Shown piece after piece: positions 7,478-15,556 of a stretch of DNA of 50,243 nt. The notes beneath the pieces were generated by a model that was not told the DNA's origin, ran no database searches, and saw only the letters and a list, made by a program, of their open reading frames with translations. The DNA lies in contig NZ_SZNH01000030.1 of assembly GCF_005869855.1 (NCBI RefSeq), positions 25,647 through 75,889 of the forward strand, given 5' to 3'. Within the stretch, counting starts at the first letter, position 1; every line of letters starts with the position of its first letter. The stretch is from Nostoc sp. PA-18-2419 (GTDB taxonomy: Bacteria > Cyanobacteriota > Cyanobacteriia > Cyanobacteriales > Nostocaceae). The translations under genes were made by a program, and so were the position numbers.

Positions 7478-8040
7478 GTAAGTCGGCACAATAAAACCAA
7501 ACTATGTGAATAAAAATTAATTAGGCTAAAACCCTCTCTCCTCTTGCCTCCTGCCTCATCTCAACGATAAATTTTCCTACTCACGTACTTAAATTATCTT
7601 CTTTGAAGTTGCTCGCTGATGACTGATGGGTGTGAACAGTGGGATATTTTTTAGAAACGAAGTCCTTAAGGGAATGGAGAATAGGCAATACATAATAGGG
7701 CATTTTTCATTCTCTGCGTCAGAGTGTCTCCACTCCTCATTCCCCGTTCATATGACCTAATTTTGCTCCATTAAGCCACAGTTGTGGCAGTATGGAAAGA
7801 AGTTAGAAAGTTGGCTTTTGCCCTTGGGATGTTTATCGGGTGTTTTCCCATACTACGCCAAACTTTCAACAACCTCCGCCTCACTACCACTAGCTTAATT
7901 TGCTCCTTTAAAAATAGATCGAGGTCTTCAAAACCACAGTTTCGCATCTTAAGAAAATATTCTGACGAATGTTGATATTATCGTCTGAATGTTTGGAATC
8001 AACTGTGAAAGCATAAACATACTCCCACCTTGACTCTTAA
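7478..8040. other. Long leader region upstream of pipX
   Basis: No convincing gene. The region holds a C/T-rich tract (about 7530-7560), an imperfect repeat GGAATGGAGAATAGG...CTCCTCATTCCCC (about 7671-7745), and a cluster of inverted repeats at 7775-7865. A TATTAT hexamer (7976-7981) lies 59 bp before pipX without a clear -35. I saw no GTA-N8-TAC (NtcA-type) site close to pipX by eye. Confidence 0.5.
7775..7865 (+). promoter_or_regulatory. Cluster of nested inverted repeats upstream of pipX
   Basis: GCCACA-GT-TGTGGC (7775-7788) is a near-perfect 14-bp palindrome. Immediately after it AGTATGG (7789-7795) pairs with CCATACT (7848-7854), and GAAAGTTGGC (about 7806-7815) nearly pairs with GCCAAACTTTC (about 7857-7867). 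The nested arrangement suggests a structured leader RNA or an operator. A 63-codon open frame runs through it but looks incidental. Confidence 0.35.
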
Positions 8041-8319
8041 ATGAATCCAGAAAACGCAGAAACTTACATAAATCATCCAACTTGGGGTTTACTTTACAAA
8101 ATCTGTATGGTTGATGAAAACCAGGATCTGTTCACGACACTTTATGCCCAACGGTTATTTTTTTTGGTAGCAAATGACATTAAAGGTATTAAGTTCCAGC
8201 CTATAGGACGCACCGAAGCTAGAATGATGTTGGAAAATCGCTTGCGTACTCTGCGTCGCGGTGGGCAATCTCAGGAGTACGATCAGCTTCAGAGTGTTTT
8301 CCAACGCACCTTCCAATGA
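8041..8319 (+). CDS. pipX: PII-interacting protein PipX
   Basis: PipX is a small cyanobacterial adaptor that binds either the PII protein or the global nitrogen regulator NtcA, depending on 2-oxoglutarate and ADP/ATP levels, and acts as NtcA coactivator. The 92-residue length matches the family (about 89-92). Recognisable stretches are NHPTWGLLYKIC, YAQRLFFLV, F.PIGRTEARMMLENRLR and a helical C terminus. The ATG at 8041 is the canonical start. Its stop overlaps the pipY start (ATGA), the conserved pipX-pipY arrangement, which implies translational coupling. Confidence 0.96.
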   Translation: MNPENAETYINHPTWGLLYKICMVDENQDLFTTLYAQRLFFLVANDIKGIKFQPIGRTEARMMLENRLRTLRRGGQSQEYDQLQSVFQRTFQ

Positions 8320-8984
8320 ACAGTTCGATTTACGAACGTATTGTTACCATTCGCTCCTCATTGCCAACTTCAGTCAGATTGATTGCTGTTAGCAAGCAAG
8401 TTTCTGCTGAAGCGATTCGGTCTGCCTATGCCGCAGGAATTCGTGATTTTGCAGAGAGTCGTATCCAAGAAGCCAGCATTAAGCAAGCCCAGTTGCAAGA
8501 CTTATCGGATATTACTTGGCACTTTATTGGACATTTGCAAAGCAATAAAGCCAAAAAAGCCATTGAACAATTCCACTGGATTCACTCCGTAGATAATTTA
8601 AAGTTGGCAGTGCGCTTAGAACAATTGGCGCAACAGTTGGGAGTGAGTCCCCAAGTTTGCTTGCAAGTAAAAATTCTCCCAGATGCCAACAAGTCAGGTT
8701 GGAGTGTGCCAGAACTTTTGGCTGATTTACCCGCCCTGAATCAATGCAAAACTTTACAAATTCAAGGTTTGATGACAATTCCGCCTTCAGGATTGGATGA
8801 GGCGGAAATTCTGAGTGTGTTTAATCGATGTCGTCAACTGGCAAAAGAAATCCAAGAACAAAACTGGTCGCAGATAAAAATGCAGCACCTATCTATGGGT
8901 ATGTCAGGAGACTACGAACTAGCAGTGCAAGCAGGCACAACGATGGTACGATTAGGAACCATCTTGTTTGGCGATCGCCTTTAG
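8316..8984 (+). CDS. pipY: PLP homeostasis protein PipY (YggS/PROSC family)
   Basis: A single-domain, fold-type III pyridoxal-phosphate binding protein involved in vitamin B6 and amino-acid homeostasis; no enzymatic reaction is established. The 222-residue length is typical. The PLP lysine is K27 in LIAVSKQ; other marks are FAESRIQEA, WHFIGHLQSNKAKKA, the SMGMSGDYELAV phosphate-binding loop and the VRLGTILFG end. The ATG overlaps the pipX stop by 4 bp. Genetic links between PipX and PipY are known in cyanobacteria. Confidence 0.96.
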   Translation: MNSSIYERIVTIRSSLPTSVRLIAVSKQVSAEAIRSAYAAGIRDFAESRIQEASIKQAQLQDLSDITWHFIGHLQSNKAKKAIEQFHWIHSVDNLKLAVRLEQLAQQLGVSPQVCLQVKILPDANKSGWSVPELLADLPALNQCKTLQIQGLMTIPPSGLDEAEILSVFNRCRQLAKEIQEQNWSQIKMQHLSMGMSGDYELAVQAGTTMVRLGTILFGDRL

Positions 8985-9347
8985 CATACTGGTCATCAGC
9001 CTTATAGTTGAGTATTAATTAGAGATCAGGATTTGATGACAAGAATTTTGTGACAGACTGGTGCAATTGGAAACAAAGGATATAGTATTGACAAGAGCAA
9101 TCGCCAAGTAAAATTCGGGTGATAAAGAACTTTCCTTCGGACAAACCTTAGGATATAATCTTGACTCATTATTATGTTTAGGCGATCCACAGACCTTGCT
9201 ACAAGTGTCCGTCTATTGCCAAAGCCCGTAGTACAGGCTACAAATAGCAATATATTTGCTGAAGTATCCACCCATGTAGCGATCGCAGATGGCTAAATTA
9301 ATTTGAAGCCAAGTCAATACCGGCTATTCGCACCAGGAGAGTACACA
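8985..9347 (+). other. Intergenic leader of sepF
   Basis: No gene is seen. A TATAAT hexamer (9154-9159) lies 188 bp before the sepF ATG but has a poor -35 (TTTCCT at 9131), so it is only a candidate promoter. AGGAGA (9335-9340) is a good ribosome binding site for the ATG at 9348. Confidence 0.4.
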
Positions 9348-9953
9348 ATGAACAACATTTTTTCCAAACTCAGAGACTTTGTAGGTCTAAATGAGCAAGT
9401 GGAATACGAATACTACGAAGAAGAACCAGATACAGATAATAATTACCAAAATCTGTATCAGCAAGAAAATCCCCAATCAGTGCCACAAGAAACCCCAGCA
9501 ACTCCAAATCGACGTTGGCGGGAACCAGTGCCTACAATGGGAGAAGAAATCGCAACAGGGTCAAAGCCAATGGGGAATGTGATTGGTATGCCAGGAGCAA
9601 TTAACGGAATTTCGGAAGTTTTAGTACTCGAACCACGAACCTTTGAAGAAATGCCTCAGGCAATTCAAGCGCTGCGAGAACGCAAGTCAGTGGTATTAAA
9701 CCTGACAATCATGGACCCAGATCAAGCTCAGCGAGCAGTCGATTTTGTCGCAGGTGGTACTTACGCCCTAGATGGACATCAAGAGCGCATCGGTGAGAGC
9801 ATCTTTTTGTTTACGCCCAGCTGTGTACAAGTTAGCACCCAAGGTGGGGTTCTTCATGAAGTACCGCAACCACCAGCCCGTCCTTCTCGTCCCCCAAGTT
9901 CTTCATCTTCAAATCAAAATTGGGGCAACGAACCTAACCGGATGGCACAATAA
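9348..9953 (+). CDS. sepF: Cell division protein SepF
   Basis: SepF (also Cdv2 in cyanobacteria) anchors FtsZ to the membrane and bundles filaments at the septum. I chose ATG 9348 (201 residues) over the longer TTG frame from 9303 because AGGAGA lies 7 bp upstream and the resulting N terminus, [14 protein letters not shown], is the amphipathic membrane-binding helix. An acidic, Tyr/Glu/Gln-rich linker follows (residues about 15-65). The conserved SepF core runs from about 80 to 165: [44 protein letters not shown]. The tail is Pro/Ser/Asn-rich. It sits between pipY and proC, a gene order common in cyanobacteria. Confidence 0.95.
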   Translation: MNNIFSKLRDFVGLNEQVEYEYYEEEPDTDNNYQNLYQQENPQSVPQETPATPNRRWREPVPTMGEEIATGSKPMGNVIGMPGAINGISEVLVLEPRTFEEMPQAIQALRERKSVVLNLTIMDPDQAQRAVDFVAGGTYALDGHQERIGESIFLFTPSCVQVSTQGGVLHEVPQPPARPSRPPSSSSSNQNWGNEPNRMAQ

Positions 9954-10008
9954 AGTTAAATTAGTCTTTTGTCCTTCGTCCTTTGTCATTTGTTAGTTAA
10001 CAATAAAC

Positions 10009-10064
10009 AATGACTAATGACCAATGACAAATGACTAATGACCAATGACAAATGACTAATGACT
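10009..10064 (+). repeat. Heptamer tandem array running into the proC start codon
   Basis: Eight contiguous heptamers: AATGACT, AATGACC, AATGACA, AATGACT, AATGACC, AATGACA, AATGACT, AATGACT. The first six form two copies of a 21-bp higher-order unit. The proC initiator ATG (10059) lies inside the last heptamer. Upstream, 9966-9992 contains inverted TTTGTC/GTCATTTG elements that can pair with the array. Confidence 0.92.
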
Positions 10065-10877
10065 ATTAAATTTGGTTTAATTGGTGGCGGGGTAATGGGA
10101 GAATCGCTCTTATCCCGCCTTATCGCGCTTGGAATTTATCAATCCTCAGAAGTCATAGTTAGCGAACCGCTACCCTCACGCCAGAATTTTTTAAAACAGC
10201 ACTATAATGTTGCTGTAACTACGGATAGTAGCGAAGTTTTCACCCAAGCCAAAGAAGTTATCTTTTTGGCAATAAAACCCCAAGTCTTGAGCACGATCGC
10301 TCAAGAATTAGCACACATTGAAATTCGGAATCCAGAACACTCACCGTTGATTATTTCCATCTTAGCGGGTGTACCTTTAAGTCAGTTAGAAGCTGCATTT
10401 TTGCAATTGCCAGTAATCAGAGCAATGCCCAACACGCCAGCAACAGTGGGAGCAGGAGTTACCGCGATTTGTTCGGGTGCATACACCAACTATAAGCATT
10501 ACCAAATAGCACATCAAGTTTTTGAAGCGGTGGGGGAAGTCGTAGAAGTTCCAGAAGTGCTGATGGACGCAGTTACAGGGCTATCTGGTAGCGGCCCAGC
10601 TTACGTGGCACTCTTGATAGAAGCACTTGCTGACGGTGGAGTAGCCGCAGGTTTACCCAGAGTCATTGCCAATCAACTAGCTTTGCAAACTGTATTAGGA
10701 ACAGCCAAACTGTTGCAGGAAACCAAAATACACCCAGCAGAACTTAAAGACCGCGTTACTAGTCCTGGCGGTACAACAATCGCTGGGGTTGCCAAGCTAG
10801 AACAAGCAGGATTTCGCTCAGGTTTAATTGAAGCAGTTAAAGCTGCTACAGAGCGATCGCAAGAACTGGGAAAATGA
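10059..10877 (+). CDS. proC: Pyrroline-5-carboxylate reductase
   Basis: Catalyses the NAD(P)H-dependent reduction of pyrroline-5-carboxylate, the last step of proline synthesis. It has 272 residues, normal for the family. The Rossmann motif GLIGGGVMGESLL lies at the N terminus, FLAIKPQ and IRAMPNTPA follow, and the C-terminal signature includes GLSGSGPAYV, EALADGGVAAGLPR and RVTSPGGTTIAG. The start ATG at 10059 is within a heptamer array; every possible upstream ATG in the array is a repeat unit, but MTIKFGLIGGG is the right family start. There is no Shine-Dalgarno sequence. Confidence 0.96.
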   Translation: MTIKFGLIGGGVMGESLLSRLIALGIYQSSEVIVSEPLPSRQNFLKQHYNVAVTTDSSEVFTQAKEVIFLAIKPQVLSTIAQELAHIEIRNPEHSPLIISILAGVPLSQLEAAFLQLPVIRAMPNTPATVGAGVTAICSGAYTNYKHYQIAHQVFEAVGEVVEVPEVLMDAVTGLSGSGPAYVALLIEALADGGVAAGLPRVIANQLALQTVLGTAKLLQETKIHPAELKDRVTSPGGTTIAGVAKLEQAGFRSGLIEAVKAATERSQELGK

Positions 10878-10897
10878 GGAGTCAGAAGTAGAAAGAT

Positions 10898-10932
10898 GGG
10901 GAGATGGGCAGAGAATTTCAGCCCATCTCCCC
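10898..10932. repeat. Perfect 12-bp hairpin of the dispersed repeat family
   Basis: GGGGAGATGGGC (10898-10909), an 11-nt loop AGAGAATTTCA, and GCCCATCTCCCC (10921-10932). It is the cleanest copy of the family and can serve as its reference. C-rich sequence (CCCTTCCCACACTCCC) continues to about 10955. It lies 20 bp after the proC stop and may act as its 3' stabiliser. Confidence 0.85.
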
Positions 10933-11024
10933 ACCCTTCCCACACTCCCAATCCCCAATACCCCTAACGAAGTTGACAAAAGACTCGTTAGTATAGTAGA
11001 CAATCTGGTTGCAAATGTGATTGA

Positions 11025-13697
11025 GTGAATTATCCCGCGCCGTCTCCTGAACTTGACCTCAGGTCGATATTTCCCTTTGAACTGGATCTGTTCCAGAAAG
11101 ATGCGATCGCATCCCTCAATGCTGGACGTTCCGTAGTAGTATGTGCGCCTACAGGTTCGGGCAAAACGTTAGTAGGGGAATATGCCATTTATCGCGCCCT
11201 ATCGCGAGGAAAACGTGTGTTTTACACTACTCCCCTGAAGGCGCTGTCGAATCAAAAATTACGTGATTTTCGAGAAAAATTCGGATTTGATCTGGTGGGA
11301 CTGTTAACTGGAGATGCTTCTATTAACAGAGATGCACCAATTTTGGTGATGACCACAGAAATTTTCCGAAATATGCTTTATGGTACGCCCATTGGGCAAG
11401 TCGGCATCTCATTAGTAGACGTTGAGGCAGTGGTGCTAGATGAGTGCCACTACATGAACGATCGCCAACGTGGTACAGTTTGGGAAGAATCAATCATTTA
11501 CTGTCCCCGTGAAATTCAACTAGCAGCCCTTTCAGCCACGGTTGCCAATAGCGATCAACTCACCGACTGGCTCAATCGCGTTCACGGGCCAACAGACCTG
11601 ATTTACTCAGATTTTCGCCCGGTACCTTTGGAATTCCACTTTTGCAATCCCAAAGGATTATTTCCTTTGTTGAATGATAGCAAAACCAAAATTAACCCCC
11701 GTTTGGCAAATCGTGGTAAAAGAAGACAAGGCGATCGGGGGAAAGCTGGTAGACCAGAAGCTCCTGGCATAATTTATACCTTGAGCCATTTGCAGCAACG
11801 GGATATGTTGCCAGCTATTTACTTTATCTTCAGCCGTCGAGGATGCGATAAAGCAGTAGCAGAAGTGGGTGATTTATGGTTGGTAAATAATGAAGAGTCC
11901 CAAATTTTACGGGAACAAATTGATGAGTTTTTAAACCGTAATCCCGAAGCAGGACGTTCTGGACAAATTGCTCCCTTGTACCGCGGAATTGCCGCCCACC
12001 ACGCTGGGATTTTGCCTGCATGGAAAGCACTGGTAGAAGAACTATTTCAGCAAGGGCTGATTAAAGTCGTATTCGCTACTGAGACACTGGCAGCTGGAAT
12101 TAATATGCCCGCCCGGACAACAGTAATTTCTACCCTTTCCAAGCGTACTGACACCGGACACCGCCTGCTGAACGCTTCCGAATTTCTGCAAATGGCGGGA
12201 CGCGCCGGCCGCAGGGGAATGGATAAACAAGGTCATGTGGTGACAGTGCAAACTCCCTTTGAAGGAGCTAAAGAAGCTGCGTATTTAGCAACATCCAAGC
12301 CAGATCCCCTAGTCAGCCAGTTTACCCCCAGTTACGGCATGGTACTCAACTTGCTGCAAACCCATACCATAGAGCAAGCCAGGGAACTGATAGAACGCAG
12401 TTTTGGGCAGTACATGGCCACCTTACATTTAAGGCCAGAATACGATGAAATTGCAGAATTACAAGCGCAATTAGCCCAATTACACGAGCAAATCGCCGCT
12501 GTTGATGAAAATGAACTGGCTATTTATGAGAAATTGCGGCAACGCTTGAAAGTGGAACGCCAAATATTGAAAACCCTGCAACAACAAGCGCACTCAGATA
12601 GACAAGAACAATTGGCGATGATGTTGGGCTTTGCAGTTTCAGGAACTCTGTTGAGTCTCAAAGGTAAAAATATCCCAGTGTCTTCACCCATAACCGCAGT
12701 GTTAGTCGGAAAAACGCCTGATTCTGGTGAAGCTCCTTACTTGGTATGCTTAGGATACGATAACCGTTGGTATGTAGCAACCACAACAGATGTAGTCGAT
12801 TTGTATGCGGAATTGCCACGAGTTGAAGTGCCTCCTGAAGTGCTACCACCAGCAGAAATGCCGTTGAAACCAGGACAGTCAATCCTTGGTAGTCAAGAAA
12901 CATTTGCGATCGCCACCCAGATTCCCAATCCGGTAGAGTCTTTATATATGGCACCAGAAGTAGCCGAACAACTCAGTCGTGTTACTGCTATTCAAGAGCA
13001 AGTTGAAGCTCATCCGGTACATCAATCAGGTAATGTGGCAACGATTTTCAAACGCCGCGCCCGCTATGTCGAACTAGAAGCCGAACTCGAAGAGTTGCAA
13101 GGGGTTGTTGAGCAACAGTCACAACGTCATTGGGAAGAGTTTCTCAATTTAATTGCAATTCTGCAACACTTTGGTGCATTGGAGAACTTACTACCCACAC
13201 AATTAGGACAAATCGCTGCTGCCATTCGCGGTGAAAATGAATTGTGGCTGGGTTTAGTATTCGCTAGTGGTGAATTGGACAACTTAGATCCGCATCATTT
13301 AGCGGCCGCCGCTGCCGCTTTGGTGACAGAAACTCCGCGCCCAGATAGTAAGGTTAACTTTGACCTCAGTAATGAAGTCACAGAAGCTTTAGCAAAATTG
13401 CGGGGAATTCGCCGCCAGATGTTCCAACTACAACGGCGGTATAACGTAGCATTACCTATATGGCTGGAGTTTGAGTTAATTGCCTTAGTGGAACAATGGG
13501 CGTTGGGTATCGAGTGGACACAACTGTGCCAAAACACCAGCTTGGATGAAGGTGATGTGGTGAGAATTTTACGCCGGACATTGGATTTGTTATCGCAGAT
13601 ACCCCATGTTCCCCATTTGCCAGACTCCTTCCAACGTAATGCTTATCGGGCAATGCAGCTGATTGATAGATTCCCTGTGAATGAAGTGGTTGAATGA
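11025..13697 (+). CDS. Ski2-like DExH RNA helicase
   Basis: An 890-residue superfamily-2 helicase of the Ski2/Mtr4/HelY group, probably acting on RNA; plant plastid ISE2 is a related protein. Motifs in order: APTGSGKT (residues 41-48), TTPLKALSNQK, MTTEIFRNML, DECH at 139-142, LSATVANSDQL, FIFSRRGCDKAV, VFATETLAAGINMPARTTV and QMAGRAGRRGMDKQG. The C-terminal half has coiled-coil segments (about 480-530 and 665-720) and a DSHCT-like helical domain to the end. The GTG start at 11025 lacks a clear ribosome binding site; no better start precedes the conserved N terminus. Confidence 0.93.
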   Translation: MNYPAPSPELDLRSIFPFELDLFQKDAIASLNAGRSVVVCAPTGSGKTLVGEYAIYRALSRGKRVFYTTPLKALSNQKLRDFREKFGFDLVGLLTGDASINRDAPILVMTTEIFRNMLYGTPIGQVGISLVDVEAVVLDECHYMNDRQRGTVWEESIIYCPREIQLAALSATVANSDQLTDWLNRVHGPTDLIYSDFRPVPLEFHFCNPKGLFPLLNDSKTKINPRLANRGKRRQGDRGKAGRPEAPGIIYTLSHLQQRDMLPAIYFIFSRRGCDKAVAEVGDLWLVNNEESQILREQIDEFLNRNPEAGRSGQIAPLYRGIAAHHAGILPAWKALVEELFQQGLIKVVFATETLAAGINMPARTTVISTLSKRTDTGHRLLNASEFLQMAGRAGRRGMDKQGHVVTVQTPFEGAKEAAYLATSKPDPLVSQFTPSYGMVLNLLQTHTIEQARELIERSFGQYMATLHLRPEYDEIAELQAQLAQLHEQIAAVDENELAIYEKLRQRLKVERQILKTLQQQAHSDRQEQLAMMLGFAVSGTLLSLKGKNIPVSSPITAVLVGKTPDSGEAPYLVCLGYDNRWYVATTTDVVDLYAELPRVEVPPEVLPPAEMPLKPGQSILGSQETFAIATQIPNPVESLYMAPEVAEQLSRVTAIQEQVEAHPVHQSGNVATIFKRRARYVELEAELEELQGVVEQQSQRHWEEFLNLIAILQHFGALENLLPTQLGQIAAAIRGENELWLGLVFASGELDNLDPHHLAAAAAALVTETPRPDSKVNFDLSNEVTEALAKLRGIRRQMFQLQRRYNVALPIWLEFELIALVEQWALGIEWTQLCQNTSLDEGDVVRILRRTLDLLSQIPHVPHLPDSFQRNAYRAMQLIDRFPVNEVVE

Positions 13698-14022
13698 AGA
13701 GGAGGTTGGGACGTGGAGACACGAGGATAAAAGGACACAAGGACATATTTAATCCCGTACTGTCTCTATTTTTGCGTCCCCGCGTCTTGTTCTCTCTGGT
13801 GTATAATTAAAAATGCTTTTTTGGTTTTTATATTTTATACCAAGATTAGGATAGGTAGTAGTGCTTTAAATTCCTGGAATAGCTTTGTGATTTAGGCTTT
13901 TAATCCAAAATCTCAAATCTCAAATCCCAAATTGGTATTAGATATAGTCACATCTATGAAGCTATCAAGATGTTGTTAACAGTCTTTTAGGAGTTATTGC
14001 CAGCCATCTACGCTTTTGAAGC
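13698..14022. other. Intergenic region built of dispersed repeats
   Basis: No gene is seen. About 13710-13790 contains GGAGACACGAGGATAAAAGGACACAAGGACA and a C-rich counterpart GCGTCCCCGCGTC, a common cyanobacterial repeat type. From 13900 to 13940 lies TCCAAAATCTCAAATCTCAAATCCCAAATTGGTATTAG. A relative occurs at 22838-22872, and an inverted relative is inside smc (19880-19905). Confidence 0.55.
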
Positions 14023-14400
14023 CTAATACACTAAGTTTCCAGTACCGCGTAACTGACGTAAAGAATTGATGCAATATGGACAGTCACAACCAAATAATTT
14101 AATTGCTGCATCACTTTCCTCATCAGTAAAGTTCAACATGGCAATATTTTGATCTGACATTGAAGTGACAATGGTTGTGGAACGTTGTTTAGAAGTATAG
14201 GGTTGCTTTCTTTCTGAATCTCGAATGCATATAAAATCGGTTCCACCATGTGGGTTAGTGATACAGGTACGACCGTCTTGTGTATGCATTAATCGCTGAC
14301 TGATACTAGCATGGGCAGGATGAAATACTCCTAGGGTGGAGATCAGCGAAGTAAAAATTGTGGAAGTGGAAAACAAATTGAGGATTAATTTTCTGTTCAT
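14023..14400 (-). CDS. Small secreted protein of unknown function
   Basis: A 125-residue protein that I do not recognise. The N terminus has a typical signal peptide: MNRK, a hydrophobic stretch (LILNLFSTSTIFTSLISTLGV) and a likely cleavage site after HPAHA. The mature part contains TCIT...FICIRD and a cysteine cluster CDCPYC near the C terminus, so disulfides or a metal site are possible. Base composition and codon use look like the surroundings. It is divergent from the next secreted protein (14747) across 346 bp of AT-rich sequence. Confidence 0.6.
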   Translation of the reverse strand: MNRKLILNLFSTSTIFTSLISTLGVFHPAHASISQRLMHTQDGRTCITNPHGGTDFICIRDSERKQPYTSKQRSTTIVTSMSDQNIAMLNFTDEESDAAIKLFGCDCPYCINSLRQLRGTGNLVY

Positions 14401-14746
14401 CGGTTTCCCAATAAAATGTTTCTGAACGCTAAGGCTATCCGATTAATAGTTAGAGGTCAAGTGACCTTTTATCTATTTTTATCTCTACAATCAAAAATTT
14501 ATCAGATTTTTAACTCTCAATTCATCAGAATTCGGGACTAGTATTTTTGCTTAGTGTTAGTACTTTCAAGTCAGAAGATAAAAGGTGATGATTTTACTGA
14601 TTGAAATTTGACATTTAATTATGTTTATCTACTTAATTTTGTATGTTTATTATTCCCAGTTTTCACGTTTTTTTATCAAATAAATGCGTAATTTGATACT
14701 AAAAACGGGTATTACAAATAAGTGTTTGAGATAAAACAGGATTGTA
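14401..14746. other. AT-rich divergent promoter region
   Basis: The sequence between two divergently transcribed secreted-protein genes is strongly AT-rich, with several poly-T tracts. No gene, clear promoter pair or strong repeat was identified. Both promoters must lie here. Confidence 0.4.
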
Positions 14747-15310
14747 ATGATGATTTTAAGCTTGAGAAAGATTGCTGCTGTGTGTGCTCTATTTTCATTA
14801 GTCAGCGTTAGCGGCTTTCAAAAGTCAGCAGTAGCCACTCTCAACAATCAGTCCCAACTGATAGCACAAGGACAGGCTAGGATCCAGTCGCATCAAGTTT
14901 TTAAATCGATTTTGCCTAAACTAAAGCAAAAAACTCAAATCAAGATTTTATTACCGAAGTTTATTCCTGAGTCGAATGGTGAAAATCCAATTTACGCAAT
15001 TATAGAAACTGCTAGCCCAAAAAAGTACGACATCTTAATTGGTTTCAGTCCTGACTGTAATGGTGGAACTGCTTGTCGTTTGGGTGTGCTTTCAGCTGAA
15101 GCGGTAACCCGCAAAACACCACGCCTGACTGGTAAACCTGTGTCTTTAGCTAAGGGCATTACTGGATACTTTGTAGATTTTAGTTGTGGTGCTAATTGTT
15201 CAGATGCTACCTTGACTTGGCGACAACAGGGTGTGCAATATACTGTGGGATTGAAAGCAGGCGATCGCACTTCTTTGATGAAAATGGCTAATTCTGCAAT
15301 TAATCCGTGA
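14747..15310 (+). CDS. Secreted/periplasmic protein of unknown function
   Basis: A 187-residue protein with an N-terminal signal sequence (MMILSLRKIAAVCALFSLVSVSGF... with probable cleavage near AVA). The mature part is a compact domain: IKILLPKFIPE..NPIYAIIETASPKKYDILIGFSPDCNGGTACRLGVLSAEAV and then VSLAKGITGYFVDFSCGANCSDATLTWRQQGVQYTVGLKAG. Four Cys in CNGGTAC and CGANC suggest two disulfides, as expected in the periplasm. Conserved cyanobacterial hypothetical proteins have this look; no function can be assigned. Confidence 0.75.
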   Translation: MMILSLRKIAAVCALFSLVSVSGFQKSAVATLNNQSQLIAQGQARIQSHQVFKSILPKLKQKTQIKILLPKFIPESNGENPIYAIIETASPKKYDILIGFSPDCNGGTACRLGVLSAEAVTRKTPRLTGKPVSLAKGITGYFVDFSCGANCSDATLTWRQQGVQYTVGLKAGDRTSLMKMANSAINP

Positions 15311-15515
15311 ATACGCACTATCAATTACTCAACAGCCGTAACAGTTGAGTTTCCTAGTGTTCTTGTATGAATATCTACCCCTGAACCGATAGCCCATTCT
15401 CCACTTTCTCACCCATCACCGTTTCATCTCCACTTATCCTCAAAAATTAGCCCCATCCTTGCTTGCAAGGAAAGGGCTGAACTTATCTAAGATATAATTC
15501 GTAATTTTTGGCTTA

Positions 15516-15550
15516 AATTACGAATTACGAATTACGAATTACGAATTACG
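15516..15550. repeat. Heptamer tandem repeat (AATTACG)5
   Basis: Five exact tandem copies of AATTACG end 6 bp before the 3' end of the PRC-barrel gene. An inverted ATTCGTAATTT at about 15497-15508 can pair with them. Shorter arrays of the same unit occur near 23953-24005 and 42990-43175. Confidence 0.9.
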
Positions 15551-15556
15551 AATTAG

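Noticed and set aside
7784-7975. 63-codon plus-strand frame with a hydrophobic stretch before pipX
   Set aside because: GTG start without ribosome binding site, runs through nested inverted repeats, no recognisable protein features.
9026-9271. 81-codon minus-strand frame between pipY and sepF
   Set aside because: No ribosome binding site or family features, and it lies antisense in the likely sepF leader.
9303-9347. TTG-started 15-residue extension of SepF
   Set aside because: AGGAGA is correctly placed for the ATG at 9348, which gives the expected amphipathic helix at the N terminus.
10009-10064. CRISPR-like look of the heptamer arrays (also at 4837 and 15516)
   Set aside because: The units are 7 bp, contiguous and without spacers; they are short tandem repeats.
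10973-11024. TTGACA as -35 of a helicase promoter
   Set aside because: No acceptable -10 hexamer at 16-18 bp spacing; nearby TAGTAT and TATAGT are only 10-13 bp away.
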